The notes below the pieces were generated by a model. That model was not told the origin of the DNA. It was given only the letters and a program-made list of their open reading frames with translations, and ran no database searches. The position numbers and the translations under genes were made by a program. From Propioniciclava flava (lineage in GTDB: Bacteria > Actinomycetota > Actinomycetes > Propionibacteriales > Propionibacteriaceae): a DNA stretch of 64,000 nt. The DNA lies in NCBI RefSeq assembly GCF_004126535.1, contig NZ_PPCV01000002.1:1-64000 (forward strand). Reading direction: 5' to 3'. Within the stretch, counting starts at the first letter, position 1. Each line of letters starts with the position of its first letter. Shown piece by piece: positions 35,299 to 43,629 of this stretch.

Positions 35299-35541
35299 CT
35301 ACCCGCCCGCGAACGGAGGCAGCACGTCCACCTGCGCGACGCCGGTCAGGACGGCGTCTGGATCGTCTTGGCGGACGCCGTCGGCCAGCAGCGAACTCAC
35401 CCGCAACACCTCCGCCAGGCGGGCGTTGTCCTGCCCCAGACGCGCGAGCAGGCCGGACACTGTCAACGCGGCGACGTCCACCTCGACCTCGTCAACCCCG
35501 GCGGCCTCCGCCGCGCCCGCAAAGTACCTGATCTGTGCCAT
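35299..35541 (-). CDS. moaD: Molybdopterin synthase sulfur carrier subunit
   Basis: 80 residues, ubiquitin-like fold, ending in the required Gly-Gly (LPPFAGG). Start MAQIRYFAGAAEAAG is typical. The C-terminal glycine is adenylated by MoeB and converted to a thiocarboxylate that feeds MoaE. It lies between moaA (23 bp) and mobA (4 bp) on the same strand. Confidence 0.93.
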   Translation of the reverse strand: MAQIRYFAGAAEAAGVDEVEVDVAALTVSGLLARLGQDNARLAEVLRVSSLLADGVRQDDPDAVLTGVAQVDVLPPFAGG

Positions 35542-35564
35542 GCCTCTCCCCTTCGTTGTCGGCC

Positions 35565-36584
35565 TCAGCCGCCGATCGCACTCATGGTGCGCTCGGGCGG
35601 CTGGAAGCCCTCATCGTCGATCCCATGGGCGCGCGGCTTACCCCACTGCGCCGTCCGCCACGCCTCGGCCAGAGCCTCGTCGCTGCCCCCGCCGCGCAGA
35701 AGCGCGCGCAGGTCGGTTTCCTTCTGGGAGAACAGGCAGGAGCGCACCTGTCCGTCCGCGGTGAGCCGGGTGCGGTTGCAGGCGCCGCAGAACGGACGCG
35801 TCACCGAGGCGATGACGCCCACGGTGCCCCCGGGTTGGGTCGCGTCGGGGGCGACCTCCCACAGTGCGGCGGGTGCGGGGCCCCGGGCAGCGCTGGCGGG
35901 TGTCAGCGTGAAGGCGGCGCCGAGCATCGCCAAGATCTCGTCGGCTGACACCAGGCGGGAGCGCTGCCACTCGCCCGCGGGGCCCAGCGGCATCTGCTCG
36001 ATGAAACGCAGCTCATAGCCATGGCTCAGGCAAAACTGCGCCAAGGGCACGATGTCGGCCTCGTTGACGTCGCGCATCGCCACCGCGTTGATCTTCACCG
36101 GACGCAGGCCCGCCCGATCGGTGGCCGCGATACCCGCCAGCACGTCGTCGAGGCGATCGCGCCGGGAGAGGCGGGCATAGCGTTCGCGGTCGAGTGAATC
36201 CAGCGAGATATTCACCCGGTCGAGGCCAGCCTCGCGCAAACCCGTGATCCGGTGATCGAGCCCGAGGCCGTTCGTGGTCAGCGCCAGTTCGGGGCGGCCC
36301 GTGGGGCCACGAAGCGCGGCGGCACCCGCAATGATCTGCTCAAGGCCCCGGCGCAACAAGGGCTCCCCGCCCGTGAAACGGATGGACTCCACCCCGCACC
36401 GTTCCACGGCCACGCGCAGGAGCCGCAGCACCTCTGCGTCGGTGAGCGTCTCCTCGGTGGGCAGCCAGGTGAGGCCCTCGGCGGGCATGCAGTAGCTGCA
36501 ACGCAGATTGCACCGGTCGGTGAGCGAGACGCGCAGGTCGCGCGCCACCCGCCCGTGCCGATCGGCCAATTGTCCAAGGAGCAT
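35565..36584 (-). CDS. moaA: GTP 3',8-cyclase
   Basis: 339 residues. The radical-SAM cluster motif is CNLRCSYC near residue 27; the second 4Fe-4S cluster uses [18 protein letters not shown] near the C terminus, and the protein ends in the catalytic Gly-Gly (AIGG). [10 protein letters not shown] and [12 protein letters not shown] are also conserved. It starts cofactor synthesis from GTP with MoaC. First gene of the minus-strand series moaA-moaD-mobA-narGHJI and onward; divergent from the HTH regulator. A possible -10 (TACAGT) is at 36592-36597. Confidence 0.95.
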   Translation of the reverse strand: MLLGQLADRHGRVARDLRVSLTDRCNLRCSYCMPAEGLTWLPTEETLTDAEVLRLLRVAVERCGVESIRFTGGEPLLRRGLEQIIAGAAALRGPTGRPELALTTNGLGLDHRITGLREAGLDRVNISLDSLDRERYARLSRRDRLDDVLAGIAATDRAGLRPVKINAVAMRDVNEADIVPLAQFCLSHGYELRFIEQMPLGPAGEWQRSRLVSADEILAMLGAAFTLTPASAARGPAPAALWEVAPDATQPGGTVGVIASVTRPFCGACNRTRLTADGQVRSCLFSQKETDLRALLRGGGSDEALAEAWRTAQWGKPRAHGIDDEGFQPPERTMSAIGG

Positions 36585-36605
36585 GGAAGAAACTGTAGCT
36601 GTGCC

Positions 36606-36619
36606 GGTGAGTACTCCCC
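36606..36619. promoter_or_regulatory. Dyad GGTGAGTACTCCCC between moaA and the HTH regulator
   Basis: The perfect palindrome GAGTACTC (36609-36616) extends to GG..CC with one mismatch per side. It is central in the 68-bp divergent space, near a possible -35 of moaA. It is the best visible candidate for binding by the adjacent regulator, but no consensus is known to me. Confidence 0.35.
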
Positions 36620-36652
36620 ACCCGGGTTGGCGCTCAGTGCCAGAATGCAGCG

Positions 36653-37288
36653 GTGACTCTCACCCAGCAGCACGGGCTCGGGCCGAGTCGTGCTCGCGTG
36701 CTAGCGCTGTTGGAGAAGTCGGCCGAACCACTCTCAGTGGGGCAAGTGGCTGTCGATCTCGGCGTGCACAAGAACTCGGCCCGCTTCCATTTGGACGCTC
36801 TGGCCGAGGTCGGCTACGCGCGGCGAGCCGCCGCTGCGCCCAAGACGCAAGGGCGGCCACCCCTGCTCTACTCGGCCACGAGCGAGGCGCCCAGCATGGG
36901 CAATGTTCACCTCCTTGAGCTGGTCAACCTGCTCTTGACCGAAGTCCTGGCCGAATCCGAGGATTCCGCCAGCATCGGGGAGCGTGCCGGACGACGCTGG
37001 GGCGCCGCGCTGGCCGACCCCACCACCCCCGCCGACCGCGTCACCGATGACCTGACCACGCACCTGGCTGAGCGTGGCTTCGGCATCCGGCGCGAAGGCG
37101 AAGACCTCTGTTTCACCCGCTGCCCGTTCCGCAATGCCATCGACCCGGCGCGACTCCCCATCGTGTGCGCCATCCACCAAGGGCTGCTGGACGGCTACAT
37201 GGACGCCAGCGCTGGCGCGTGGGTGGCCGACCCGATCACGATCGGCCCGCAGGTGTGCGTGACGCGGTTCCACACCGCCGCCGTGTGA
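36653..37288 (+). CDS. Winged-HTH regulator with cysteine-rich sensor domain
   Basis: 211 residues, cytoplasmic. Residues 10-75 form an ArsR/MarR-like winged helix ([49 protein letters not shown] wing). The C-terminal half has C153, C157, C172 and C202; CFTRCPF and [12 protein letters not shown] recall SufR-like regulators that bind an Fe-S cluster, though the spacing (C-X3-C-X14-C-X29-C) is not the published SufR pattern. Standing divergent to moaA at the head of the nitrate island, it could sense oxygen, NO or iron-sulfur status. Metal binding and targets are inference. Confidence 0.75.
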   Translation: MTLTQQHGLGPSRARVLALLEKSAEPLSVGQVAVDLGVHKNSARFHLDALAEVGYARRAAAAPKTQGRPPLLYSATSEAPSMGNVHLLELVNLLLTEVLAESEDSASIGERAGRRWGAALADPTTPADRVTDDLTTHLAERGFGIRREGEDLCFTRCPFRNAIDPARLPIVCAIHQGLLDGYMDASAGAWVADPITIGPQVCVTRFHTAAV

Positions 37289-37295
37289 GGCGTCG

Positions 37296-38150
37296 TCACT
37301 CCTGCCCGCGGAGCCTCCGGTAGGCCTCCGGACGCCGGTAGCGCGCCCCCCACACCTCGCGTGAGCGCCAATCGCGTAACGCGTCCATGTCGAAGCGGAA
37401 CGGGACGTACTGGGCGCGCGCGTCGGCCTGGGCCAGGAGCGCCGACAGCGGCCGTCCGCGAGGATCGAAGACGATGGGCGTGTAGGCCGATGACTGCCCC
37501 CAGCCGTCCCCGGGATAGTTGACTGAGGCCAGGGCCACCATGTTCTCGAACGCGCGCGCCTCCATCTGGTGCGAGCGGGTGGGATTCCAGGCGGTCGCGT
37601 TGGGGACGAGGATCACCTCCGCTCCCGCGAGCATCAACTCGCGTGCGGCTTCGGGAAACTCCCGCTCCCAGCAGGTCATCACGCCCACCATGACACCGTC
37701 GAACGAGGCGACATCGAAGCGCGTCCCCGCCGCCAGCTCGGCTTCGGCATCGGCGAGCAGATGTACCTTGTCGTGACGCAACACGATCTCACCGCGGCGT
37801 CCGATGAGAACGGCGGAATTCGTGGGGCCCGCAGGGCTCGTGAGCAGCGCTGTCACCAAGACGCCGACGCCCAACTCTGCCGCGATGTCTTGGAACCCCT
37901 CCACGAAGGGCCCCTCCAGCGGCTGCGCCAGCGACTGATCCAACGGTAGGGCGTAACCCGTCGACCACATCTCCGGGAAGGCAACGAGGTCGGCGCCGTC
38001 GGCAGCCGCCTCCCGCACGATGCCGCACCCCAGAAGCAGGGCGCTCTCGGGGTCGTTGCGCGGTGCATGGTGCTGGGCAGCCGTGACGCGGAAGACGTGC
38101 CGTTGCGGTGGTGGGGTCAAGACCATGGGCTTCGGCGTCGGGTCGCTCAC
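37296..38150 (-). CDS. Carbon-nitrogen hydrolase (nitrilase superfamily amidase)
   Basis: 284 residues. The Glu-Lys-Cys triad is visible: VAFPEMWSTGY (Glu), LRHDKVHLL (Lys), GVMTCWEREFPEAAREL (Cys). RSHQMEARAFENMVALASVN is also conserved. Such enzymes hydrolyse omega-amides, carbamoyl compounds or nitriles. GTG 38150 has AGGAGG 5 nt upstream, so it is preferred over ATG 38126. It runs tail to tail with the HTH regulator (7 bp apart). The substrate cannot be predicted. Confidence 0.87.
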   Translation of the reverse strand: MSDPTPKPMVLTPPPQRHVFRVTAAQHHAPRNDPESALLLGCGIVREAAADGADLVAFPEMWSTGYALPLDQSLAQPLEGPFVEGFQDIAAELGVGVLVTALLTSPAGPTNSAVLIGRRGEIVLRHDKVHLLADAEAELAAGTRFDVASFDGVMVGVMTCWEREFPEAARELMLAGAEVILVPNATAWNPTRSHQMEARAFENMVALASVNYPGDGWGQSSAYTPIVFDPRGRPLSALLAQADARAQYVPFRFDMDALRDWRSREVWGARYRRPEAYRRLRGQE

Positions 38151-38336
38151 CGCCACCTCCTGCTGGTCGTGATACCCCCCAGTGTGACACCTCGCGAGCC
38201 CACCGACGTGCCATAGCCGAGGGATGAAGGTCGAGGCGCCGCATGGGTGCGCACCCGGCAAGGAGTAGGAGAAGCAGGGCTGCGCCACCTTCCCAAACCG
38301 GTAGTTTTTTCCGTCACGAAAGGCAAGACTGGGGGC

Positions 38337-40034
38337 ATGCCTGAACTTGCACCTCCATGGTGGTCCTCGGCCGTCGTCTACCAGATCTACCCGCGTTCCT
38401 TTGCGGACGCCAACGGTGACGGGATCGGTGATCTGCGCGGCATCATCAACCATCTCGACCACATCGCCGGGCTGGGCGCTGACGTGTTGTGGCTGTCGCC
38501 GATCTACCGTTCTCCCCAAGACGACAACGGCTACGACATCTCCGACTACCAAGACATCGATCCGTTGTTCGGGACACTCGCCGACTTCGACGAACTCCTC
38601 GCCCGCGCACACGAGCGCGGCCTGAAACTCATCATGGACCTGGTCGTCAACCACACCTCCGACGAGCATGCCTGGTTCGTCGAGTCCCGCGATCCCGCCT
38701 CCCCCAAGCGCGACTGGTACATCTGGCGTCCGGCCCGCGAGGGTTTCGAGCCCGGCACGCCCGGCGCCGAACCCACCAACTGGGGTTCGTTCTTCGGCGG
38801 CTCCGCCTGGGAGTACGACGAGGCGTCCGGGGAGTACTACCTGCACCTCTTCAGCCGTAAGCAGCCCGACCTCAACTGGGAGAACCCCGACGTCCGGGCG
38901 GCCGTGTACGCCATGATGAACTGGTGGGTCGATCGGGGCGCCGACGGCTTCCGAATGGACGTCATCAACCTCATCAGCAAGACCTACCCGCTCGCCGACG
39001 GCGCCGTCGCCCCCGGGCAGCCCTTCAGTTTCGAGATCGACAAGGTGGCGAACGGTCCTCGCCTCGTCGAGTTCCTGGAGGAGATGAACCACGCCGTCGG
39101 GCTGACCGACAAGCAACTCTTTACCGTCGGTGAGATGGTCTCCTGCGACGTCGACCACGCGCGCGCCTACACCTCGCGCGAACACGACCGGCTCGGGATG
39201 GTGTTCACGTTCGAGCACGTCAGCCTGGATCAGGGCCCGGGCGGGAAGCTCGACCCCCGGCCGCTGCACCTGCCGGATCTGAAGAAGAACCTGGCGCTGT
39301 GGCAAGAGGGGCTCTACGGCGAAGGATGGAACTCGCTGTACTTCGAGAACCACGATCAGCCGCGGTCGGTGAGCCGGCTCGGCGACGACTCAGAGGAGTA
39401 CCGCATTGCCTCCGCCAAGGCACTGGCCACCGCCCTTCACCTGCACCAGGGGACGCCGTACGTCTACCAGGGGCAAGAGATCGGGATGACCAACGCAGGG
39501 TTTACGACGATCGAGCAGTACGCCGACATTGAGGCGCTGGGCCAGTTCAAGCAGATGGTCGACGCAGGCGCCGATCCCGAGGCCCTGCTGGCCGGTCTGG
39601 GCAAGATGTCACGCGACAACGCCCGCACGCCGATGCCCTGGACGCCGGAGGGCGGGTTCACCGATGCGACTCCGTGGCTCCCGCTGAACCCGACGACGCC
39701 GACCATCAACGTTGCCTCCGATGGGGCGGACCCGCACGGAGTCAGCGCCTACTACCGCGAACTGATCCGGCTGCGGCACGAACTCCCCGTCGTCCAGATG
39801 GGGCGTTTCGACCTGCTGCTGCCCGAGGACGAGCGGCTGTGGGCGTTCACGCGCACGTGGGGTGAGGATCGCCTGCTCGTCGTGATCAACATGACGTCAG
39901 CGCTGGCCGGCGTCCCCATGGCGGAGTTGCCCGACATCGAAGATGCGCGGCTCCTGCTCACCAACCTGAGCACGGGCCAGGATCTGCAGACCCTGCAGCC
40001 GTGGGAGGCTCGCGTCTACGCGTTGTCGGTGTAG
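38337..40034 (+). CDS. GH13 alpha-glucosidase, oligo-1,6-glucosidase type
   Basis: 565 residues, cytoplasmic. Catalytic residues: nucleophile Asp208 in GFRMDVIN, acid/base Glu266 in FTVGEMVS, and Asp340 in FENHDQPR. Val209 after the nucleophile is the residue linked to alpha-1,6 (isomaltose) preference in oligo-1,6-glucosidases, whereas maltases have Thr or Ala. It should release glucose from isomalto-oligosaccharides or panose. No sugar transporter or LacI regulator is adjacent; a weak dyad (AAAC-CGGTA-GTTT, 38295-38307) lies before the start. GGGGG precedes the ATG closely. Its end overlaps the holin-like gene by 19 bp, tail to tail. Confidence 0.9.
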   Translation: MPELAPPWWSSAVVYQIYPRSFADANGDGIGDLRGIINHLDHIAGLGADVLWLSPIYRSPQDDNGYDISDYQDIDPLFGTLADFDELLARAHERGLKLIMDLVVNHTSDEHAWFVESRDPASPKRDWYIWRPAREGFEPGTPGAEPTNWGSFFGGSAWEYDEASGEYYLHLFSRKQPDLNWENPDVRAAVYAMMNWWVDRGADGFRMDVINLISKTYPLADGAVAPGQPFSFEIDKVANGPRLVEFLEEMNHAVGLTDKQLFTVGEMVSCDVDHARAYTSREHDRLGMVFTFEHVSLDQGPGGKLDPRPLHLPDLKKNLALWQEGLYGEGWNSLYFENHDQPRSVSRLGDDSEEYRIASAKALATALHLHQGTPYVYQGQEIGMTNAGFTTIEQYADIEALGQFKQMVDAGADPEALLAGLGKMSRDNARTPMPWTPEGGFTDATPWLPLNPTTPTINVASDGADPHGVSAYYRELIRLRHELPVVQMGRFDLLLPEDERLWAFTRTWGEDRLLVVINMTSALAGVPMAELPDIEDARLLLTNLSTGQDLQTLQPWEARVYALSV

Positions 40035-40510
40035 GTGAAGTCCGGCCGCACCGCCGGGGTGCGGCCGGCACGCCCCGGGTTCGCGGTGATTTCCCTGACG
40101 TTGACGGCGGCGCGGTCGATGGCGTCCGCGACGGCGTCAACGGTGAGATTCGCCTGATTGATCGTGCTGGCAGGCTCCTCGACGTGCATCTTGCCCTTGC
40201 CGATGAGCACCATCACCAAGACGACCAAGAGCACCGCGATCGTGAGGGTCAAGAACCCCAGGACGAGCGCCCAAGCCAGCGGGAGGATGAGCGAGTACAA
40301 GGCGGAGAAGGCGAGCCCGACGCAGATGAACAGCAGCGTCACCGCCTGAAGCGCCAGGTATCCGGCCGCTCCAAAGAGCCCAGCCCCGAAGCCCAACCGC
40401 TTGGCCTGAGGCAGGAGCTCAGCCTTCGCCAGCTCGATCTCGCCTCGGACGATGGTTTGGACGTCTTGGGTGATGTCTTTGATGACGTCACCGAGCTGAG
40501 GCTCAGACAT
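40016..40510 (-). CDS. Actinobacterial holin-superfamily (DUF1469) membrane protein
   Basis: 164 residues. The N-terminal amphipathic segment GDVIKDITQDVQTIVRGEIELAKAEL and two long membrane hairpin segments (about 45-75 and 80-108) are typical of PF07332, annotated as phage holin family but found in most actinobacterial chromosomes. No phage genes are nearby, so lysis is unlikely; a role in membrane or envelope homeostasis is a guess. The charged C-terminal third is probably cytoplasmic. Confidence 0.85.
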   Translation of the reverse strand: MSEPQLGDVIKDITQDVQTIVRGEIELAKAELLPQAKRLGFGAGLFGAAGYLALQAVTLLFICVGLAFSALYSLILPLAWALVLGFLTLTIAVLLVVLVMVLIGKGKMHVEEPASTINQANLTVDAVADAIDRAAVNVREITANPGRAGRTPAVRPDFTYTDNA

Positions 40511-40575
40511 GGGAACTCCTTCGACGACTGCAGTTCATGCTAGCGGCTACAGCGGATGCTGACGGCGATGGCGGA

Positions 40576-41325
40576 CTACACCTTGATCGAGACGGCGGCA
40601 TCCGGTCGCGCTGGGGGCGGTGGGATGCGGCGGGGATCGACCGTGGCTCGCCAGCACGACACCTGGTACGGAAGAAGTAACGGCTCAGGGACGCGAGCCG
40701 ACGACTCGTAGAGGGCGCCGACCTCAGCCATCAGGCGTCCGAGGCGGTCGGCGTCCAGGTCGGGGAAGCGGCGCGCGACCATGTCCAGCAGGTCCACGCG
40801 GGAGATGGGCACCCACAAGCGGTGATGGCGTTGCTCGATGCTGCTGAACAGGCCGGACTCGGTGAGCCGGTCGACGCTCTCGGTGCCATAGGCGCCCGCC
40901 ATGGCCGCTGGGTCCACATCGCGCAACAGTGCAGACAGACGCCGCACCCATGGCACGGAGTCATCGCGCACGGTGTAGCTGATAGCCAGGTGAGCCCCGG
41001 GGGCCAGGACGCCCGCCACGTCGGCGAGCGCGGCCGGATCGAGCCGGTGGAGGCACTGGTGAAGGAAGACGACGTCGAACGAGCCCGTGGGGAACGGCAG
41101 GTGCTCTGGGGCAGCGACCACGGGAAGAGCGTGAGGGGCGCGCGACCACAGGGCTCGAACCCCGGCACGGCTGGTGTCGCAGGCAACCACCTGGCCGTCC
41201 GTGGCGAGCCCGCCCACCACCGGCGCGCTGGAGCGGCCCAGCACCAGGACGCGGGCCTGCGCGCGCGCAGGCAGCAGCCAGTCGATGGCCGCGCGCGGGA
41301 AGGCCGGATGGCTGGTCACGGGCAT
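40576..41325 (-). CDS. Class I SAM-dependent methyltransferase
   Basis: 249 residues. A short motif I (ARVLVLGRSSAPVVGGLA) with the acidic VACDTSRAG, then FPTGSFDVVFLHQCLHRLDP (motif II region) and VLAPGAHLAISYTV are typical of Methyltransf_11. Motif I lacks the usual G-X-G-X-G spacing. ATG 41325 gives the conserved start; no ribosome-binding site is seen and TACGAT lies about 12 nt upstream, so a leaderless message is possible. Divergent from the Tad locus. Substrate unknown. Confidence 0.78.
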   Translation of the reverse strand: MPVTSHPAFPRAAIDWLLPARAQARVLVLGRSSAPVVGGLATDGQVVACDTSRAGVRALWSRAPHALPVVAAPEHLPFPTGSFDVVFLHQCLHRLDPAALADVAGVLAPGAHLAISYTVRDDSVPWVRRLSALLRDVDPAAMAGAYGTESVDRLTESGLFSSIEQRHHRLWVPISRVDLLDMVARRFPDLDADRLGRLMAEVGALYESSARVPEPLLLPYQVSCWRATVDPRRIPPPPARPDAAVSIKV

Positions 41326-41366
41326 AAGTGTGATCGTACCGAGGCGCAGGTCAACCCCTGCGCCAC

Positions 41367-41399
41367 GGCTGTGGATGGGCGCGTCGGGTATCCACAGCC
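41367..41399. repeat. Inverted repeat GGCTGTGGAT / ATCCACAGCC between methyltransferase and ssd
   Basis: Two perfect 10-bp arms separated by 13 bp (41367-41376 and 41390-41399) centre in the 121-bp divergent space. Each arm contains a sequence close to a DnaA box (TATCCACAG; CATCCACAG on the other strand). It may be an operator of the Tad locus or bind DnaA. Confidence 0.6.
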
Positions 41400-41446
41400 G
41401 CGACGCATCGTGACGCCGTGCACCGCCTTCATTCCAAGGTGCGGAC

Positions 41447-42490
41447 ATGGAGGAACAACGCCTCATCGTCCTGGTCACCCACGACGCGCGGATCCGCGAG
41501 GCCGTCGAAGCTGCGGGCGTCGCCTTGGGGGTGGCCGTGCAGGTGTGTGCCGAGGCGTCGGTGGGGTTGGCGTCGTGGTCGCATGCCACGGTCTGTCTCG
41601 TCGGCGCCGATGCGGGCGCGGCCATTGCGGCGGTGGCGCCTCGCCGCAGGCCGGAGGTGTACCTCGTGGGCTACGAGGACGCTGAGGCGGCCACCTGGTC
41701 CGTGGCGCTTGGGGCGTCCGTCATCGTGTTGCCCCAGGGGTCGGCTCTCCTCGCCGACGTGATGGCAGGCCAGCCGAAGGCGGGTGGCCGCGTGGTCGCC
41801 GTGGTGGGCGGCTCCGGCGGTGTGGGGGCCTCCACGTTGGCTGCGGGGCTGGCGCTGGCGGCGGTGCGATCTCGCCGCAGCAGCGCGCTCGTGGAGGTCG
41901 ATGAGTTGGGCGGCGGGATCGATCTTTTGCTGGGGGTAGAGCGCGCCCCTGGGTGGCGGTGGCCGCGGCTGGTGGGTGCCCACGGCGAGGTGGGGGACGT
42001 GCGCGGGCTCCTGCCGCATGTGGAGGGGGTGCCTTTCGTGGCGATGGGGCGCGGTTCAGAGCCCCCTCCCGGTGACGCGGTCGTTGCCGTCCTGGGGACG
42101 CTGTCGCGCCACCACGATCTGGTCGTGGTCGATGCCGGGCGCGCTCCCGCGCCCGTGGCGCGGCACACCGTCCGGGGGGCAGATGCTGCCCTGCTGGTCT
42201 GTTCGGGCGACGCGCGGGGTGTCGCGGCTGCCGCCCAGGTGCGTGAGCGATTCGACTGGGCGAGCGGCTCGGTCGTCGTCCGGCAGACGTCGGGGGGAGC
42301 CCAGGCCGAAGCAGTCGCTGAGGCGTTGGGGTTGCCGCTTGCTGGCGTGCTGCCCTTCGACCGGCGCCTTCCTCACGCGAGCGCCGAGGGGGAGTCTCCG
42401 AGTGTGGCGGGCGCGCGCTGGCAGCGCGCGGTGGCTGCGCTCGTCGACGAGGTGGCCGGGGGCATCACGGAGGCGAGTCATGGCCGTTGA
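41447..42490 (+). CDS. ssd: CpaE/TadZ-like ATPase (septum-site-determining protein Ssd)
   Basis: 347 residues. Residues 1-110 are a receiver-like domain (LIVLVTHDARIREAVEAAG). The MinD/ParA-type ATPase begins at about 120 with VVAVVGGSGGVGASTLAAGL, a deviant Walker A lacking the usual lysine pattern, then ALVEVDELGGGIDLLLG. In actinobacteria this protein (mycobacterial Rv3660c) heads the Tad genes, and TadZ/CpaE positions the pilus machine; the Ssd homologue also affects septation. The 11-nt overlap with tadA shows coupling. Confidence 0.87.
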   Translation: MEEQRLIVLVTHDARIREAVEAAGVALGVAVQVCAEASVGLASWSHATVCLVGADAGAAIAAVAPRRRPEVYLVGYEDAEAATWSVALGASVIVLPQGSALLADVMAGQPKAGGRVVAVVGGSGGVGASTLAAGLALAAVRSRRSSALVEVDELGGGIDLLLGVERAPGWRWPRLVGAHGEVGDVRGLLPHVEGVPFVAMGRGSEPPPGDAVVAVLGTLSRHHDLVVVDAGRAPAPVARHTVRGADAALLVCSGDARGVAAAAQVRERFDWASGSVVVRQTSGGAQAEAVAEALGLPLAGVLPFDRRLPHASAEGESPSVAGARWQRAVAALVDEVAGGITEASHGR

Positions 42491-43616
42491 CCTCGACGGC
42501 GTCCGGGCACGCCTCAGTGAACGGGGGGAGGCCGCGCGCCCGGCCGAGGTCGCCGAAGCGCTGGCCTGGCTGGGGCATGTGGTCTCTGACGCGTCGGTGC
42601 TGGCCACGGTCGCTGCCCTGCGGCGCGAGAGCGAGGGAGCGGGCCCGTTGGAGGAACTGCTCGGCGGGGAAGGCGTCACCGATGTGCTGGTGAACGGGCC
42701 CGAGGAGGTGTGGGTGGATCGTGGGGCGGGCCTGGAACGCGCACCTGTCCGGTTCGCCGACGAAGAGGCAGTCCGGCGCCTCGCTGTCCGGCTTGCCGCA
42801 CAGGTGGGCCGTCGGCTGGACGATGCCAGCCCCTTCGTCGACGCCCGGATGCTGAACGGCACGCGGGTGCATGCCGTGTTGGCCTGCGTGGCAGGGCGCA
42901 CGTGCCTGTCCCTACGGGTTCCCTCCCGGGTACGGATGTCGCTGAGCGATTGGGTGGAGCGAGGTTCCCTGTGTGCCGAGGGCGAGGCGGTGCTGCGAGG
43001 GCTGGTCGCCGGGCGCGCTGCGCTGCTGGTCAGCGGGGGGACCGGGTCGGGCAAAACGACCCTGCTGGCGTCCCTGCTCGGTGAGGTGCCCCCCGAAGAA
43101 CGGCTGGTCATCGTTGAGGACAGCCGCGAACTGAACCCGGTGCATCCGCACGTGGTGCACCTGGAGGGCCGTGTGGCGAACGCCGAGAGCGCGGGCGGGG
43201 TCAGCTTGACCGATCTCGTGCGTAACGCCTTGCGTATGCGTCCGGATCGGCTCATCGTCGGCGAGGTTCGTGGTGCGGAACTGGTGGACTTGATGGCCGC
43301 GCTGAACACCGGGCATGAAGGTGGCTGTGGCACGGTCCACGCCAACAGCGCCCAGTCGGTTCCGGCGCGGTTGGAGGCACTGGGAGTGCTCGGCGGGCTG
43401 GGGCGGGAGGCCTTGCACGCTCAGGCGGGGGCGGCCCTGGATGCGGTCATCCATGTCCGGCGCGATCGCGATGGTCGCCGCTGGGTAGAGCAGGTGGCTG
43501 CGGTCGAGCGTGCCGACGACGGGTTGCTGAGGGTGGTGCCTGGGTGGACGTGGGACGCGTCAGGGCACGGTGAGGCGGGTCCGGGCGCGGCCCGGCTTCG
43601 GCGGTGGGTTTCGTGA
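42480..43616 (+). CDS. tadA: Tad pilus assembly ATPase
   Basis: 378 residues, CpaF/TadA family of type II/IV secretion ATPases. Walker A is SGGTGSGKTTLLASLL at about 185-200; VIVEDSRELN (Asp box), ALRMRPDRLIVGEVRGAE (Walker B) and GHEGGCGTVHANSA (His box) follow. It powers pilus extension in the cytoplasm. ATG 42480 follows GGAGG within the end of ssd. This matches mycobacterial Rv3659c in order. Confidence 0.93.
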   Translation: MAVDLDGVRARLSERGEAARPAEVAEALAWLGHVVSDASVLATVAALRRESEGAGPLEELLGGEGVTDVLVNGPEEVWVDRGAGLERAPVRFADEEAVRRLAVRLAAQVGRRLDDASPFVDARMLNGTRVHAVLACVAGRTCLSLRVPSRVRMSLSDWVERGSLCAEGEAVLRGLVAGRAALLVSGGTGSGKTTLLASLLGEVPPEERLVIVEDSRELNPVHPHVVHLEGRVANAESAGGVSLTDLVRNALRMRPDRLIVGEVRGAELVDLMAALNTGHEGGCGTVHANSAQSVPARLEALGVLGGLGREALHAQAGAALDAVIHVRRDRDGRRWVEQVAAVERADDGLLRVVPGWTWDASGHGEAGPGAARLRRWVS

Positions 43617-43629
43617 GGCGGGTGCCGCC

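Noticed and set aside
38295-38307. LacI-family operator before the GH13 gene
   Set aside because: Only 4-bp arms (AAAC/GTTT) with an unsymmetrical centre; too weak to list as a site.
40016-40510. Prophage remnant because of a holin-like gene
   Set aside because: This DUF1469 family is a normal chromosomal actinobacterial protein; no integrase, capsid or lysin is present.
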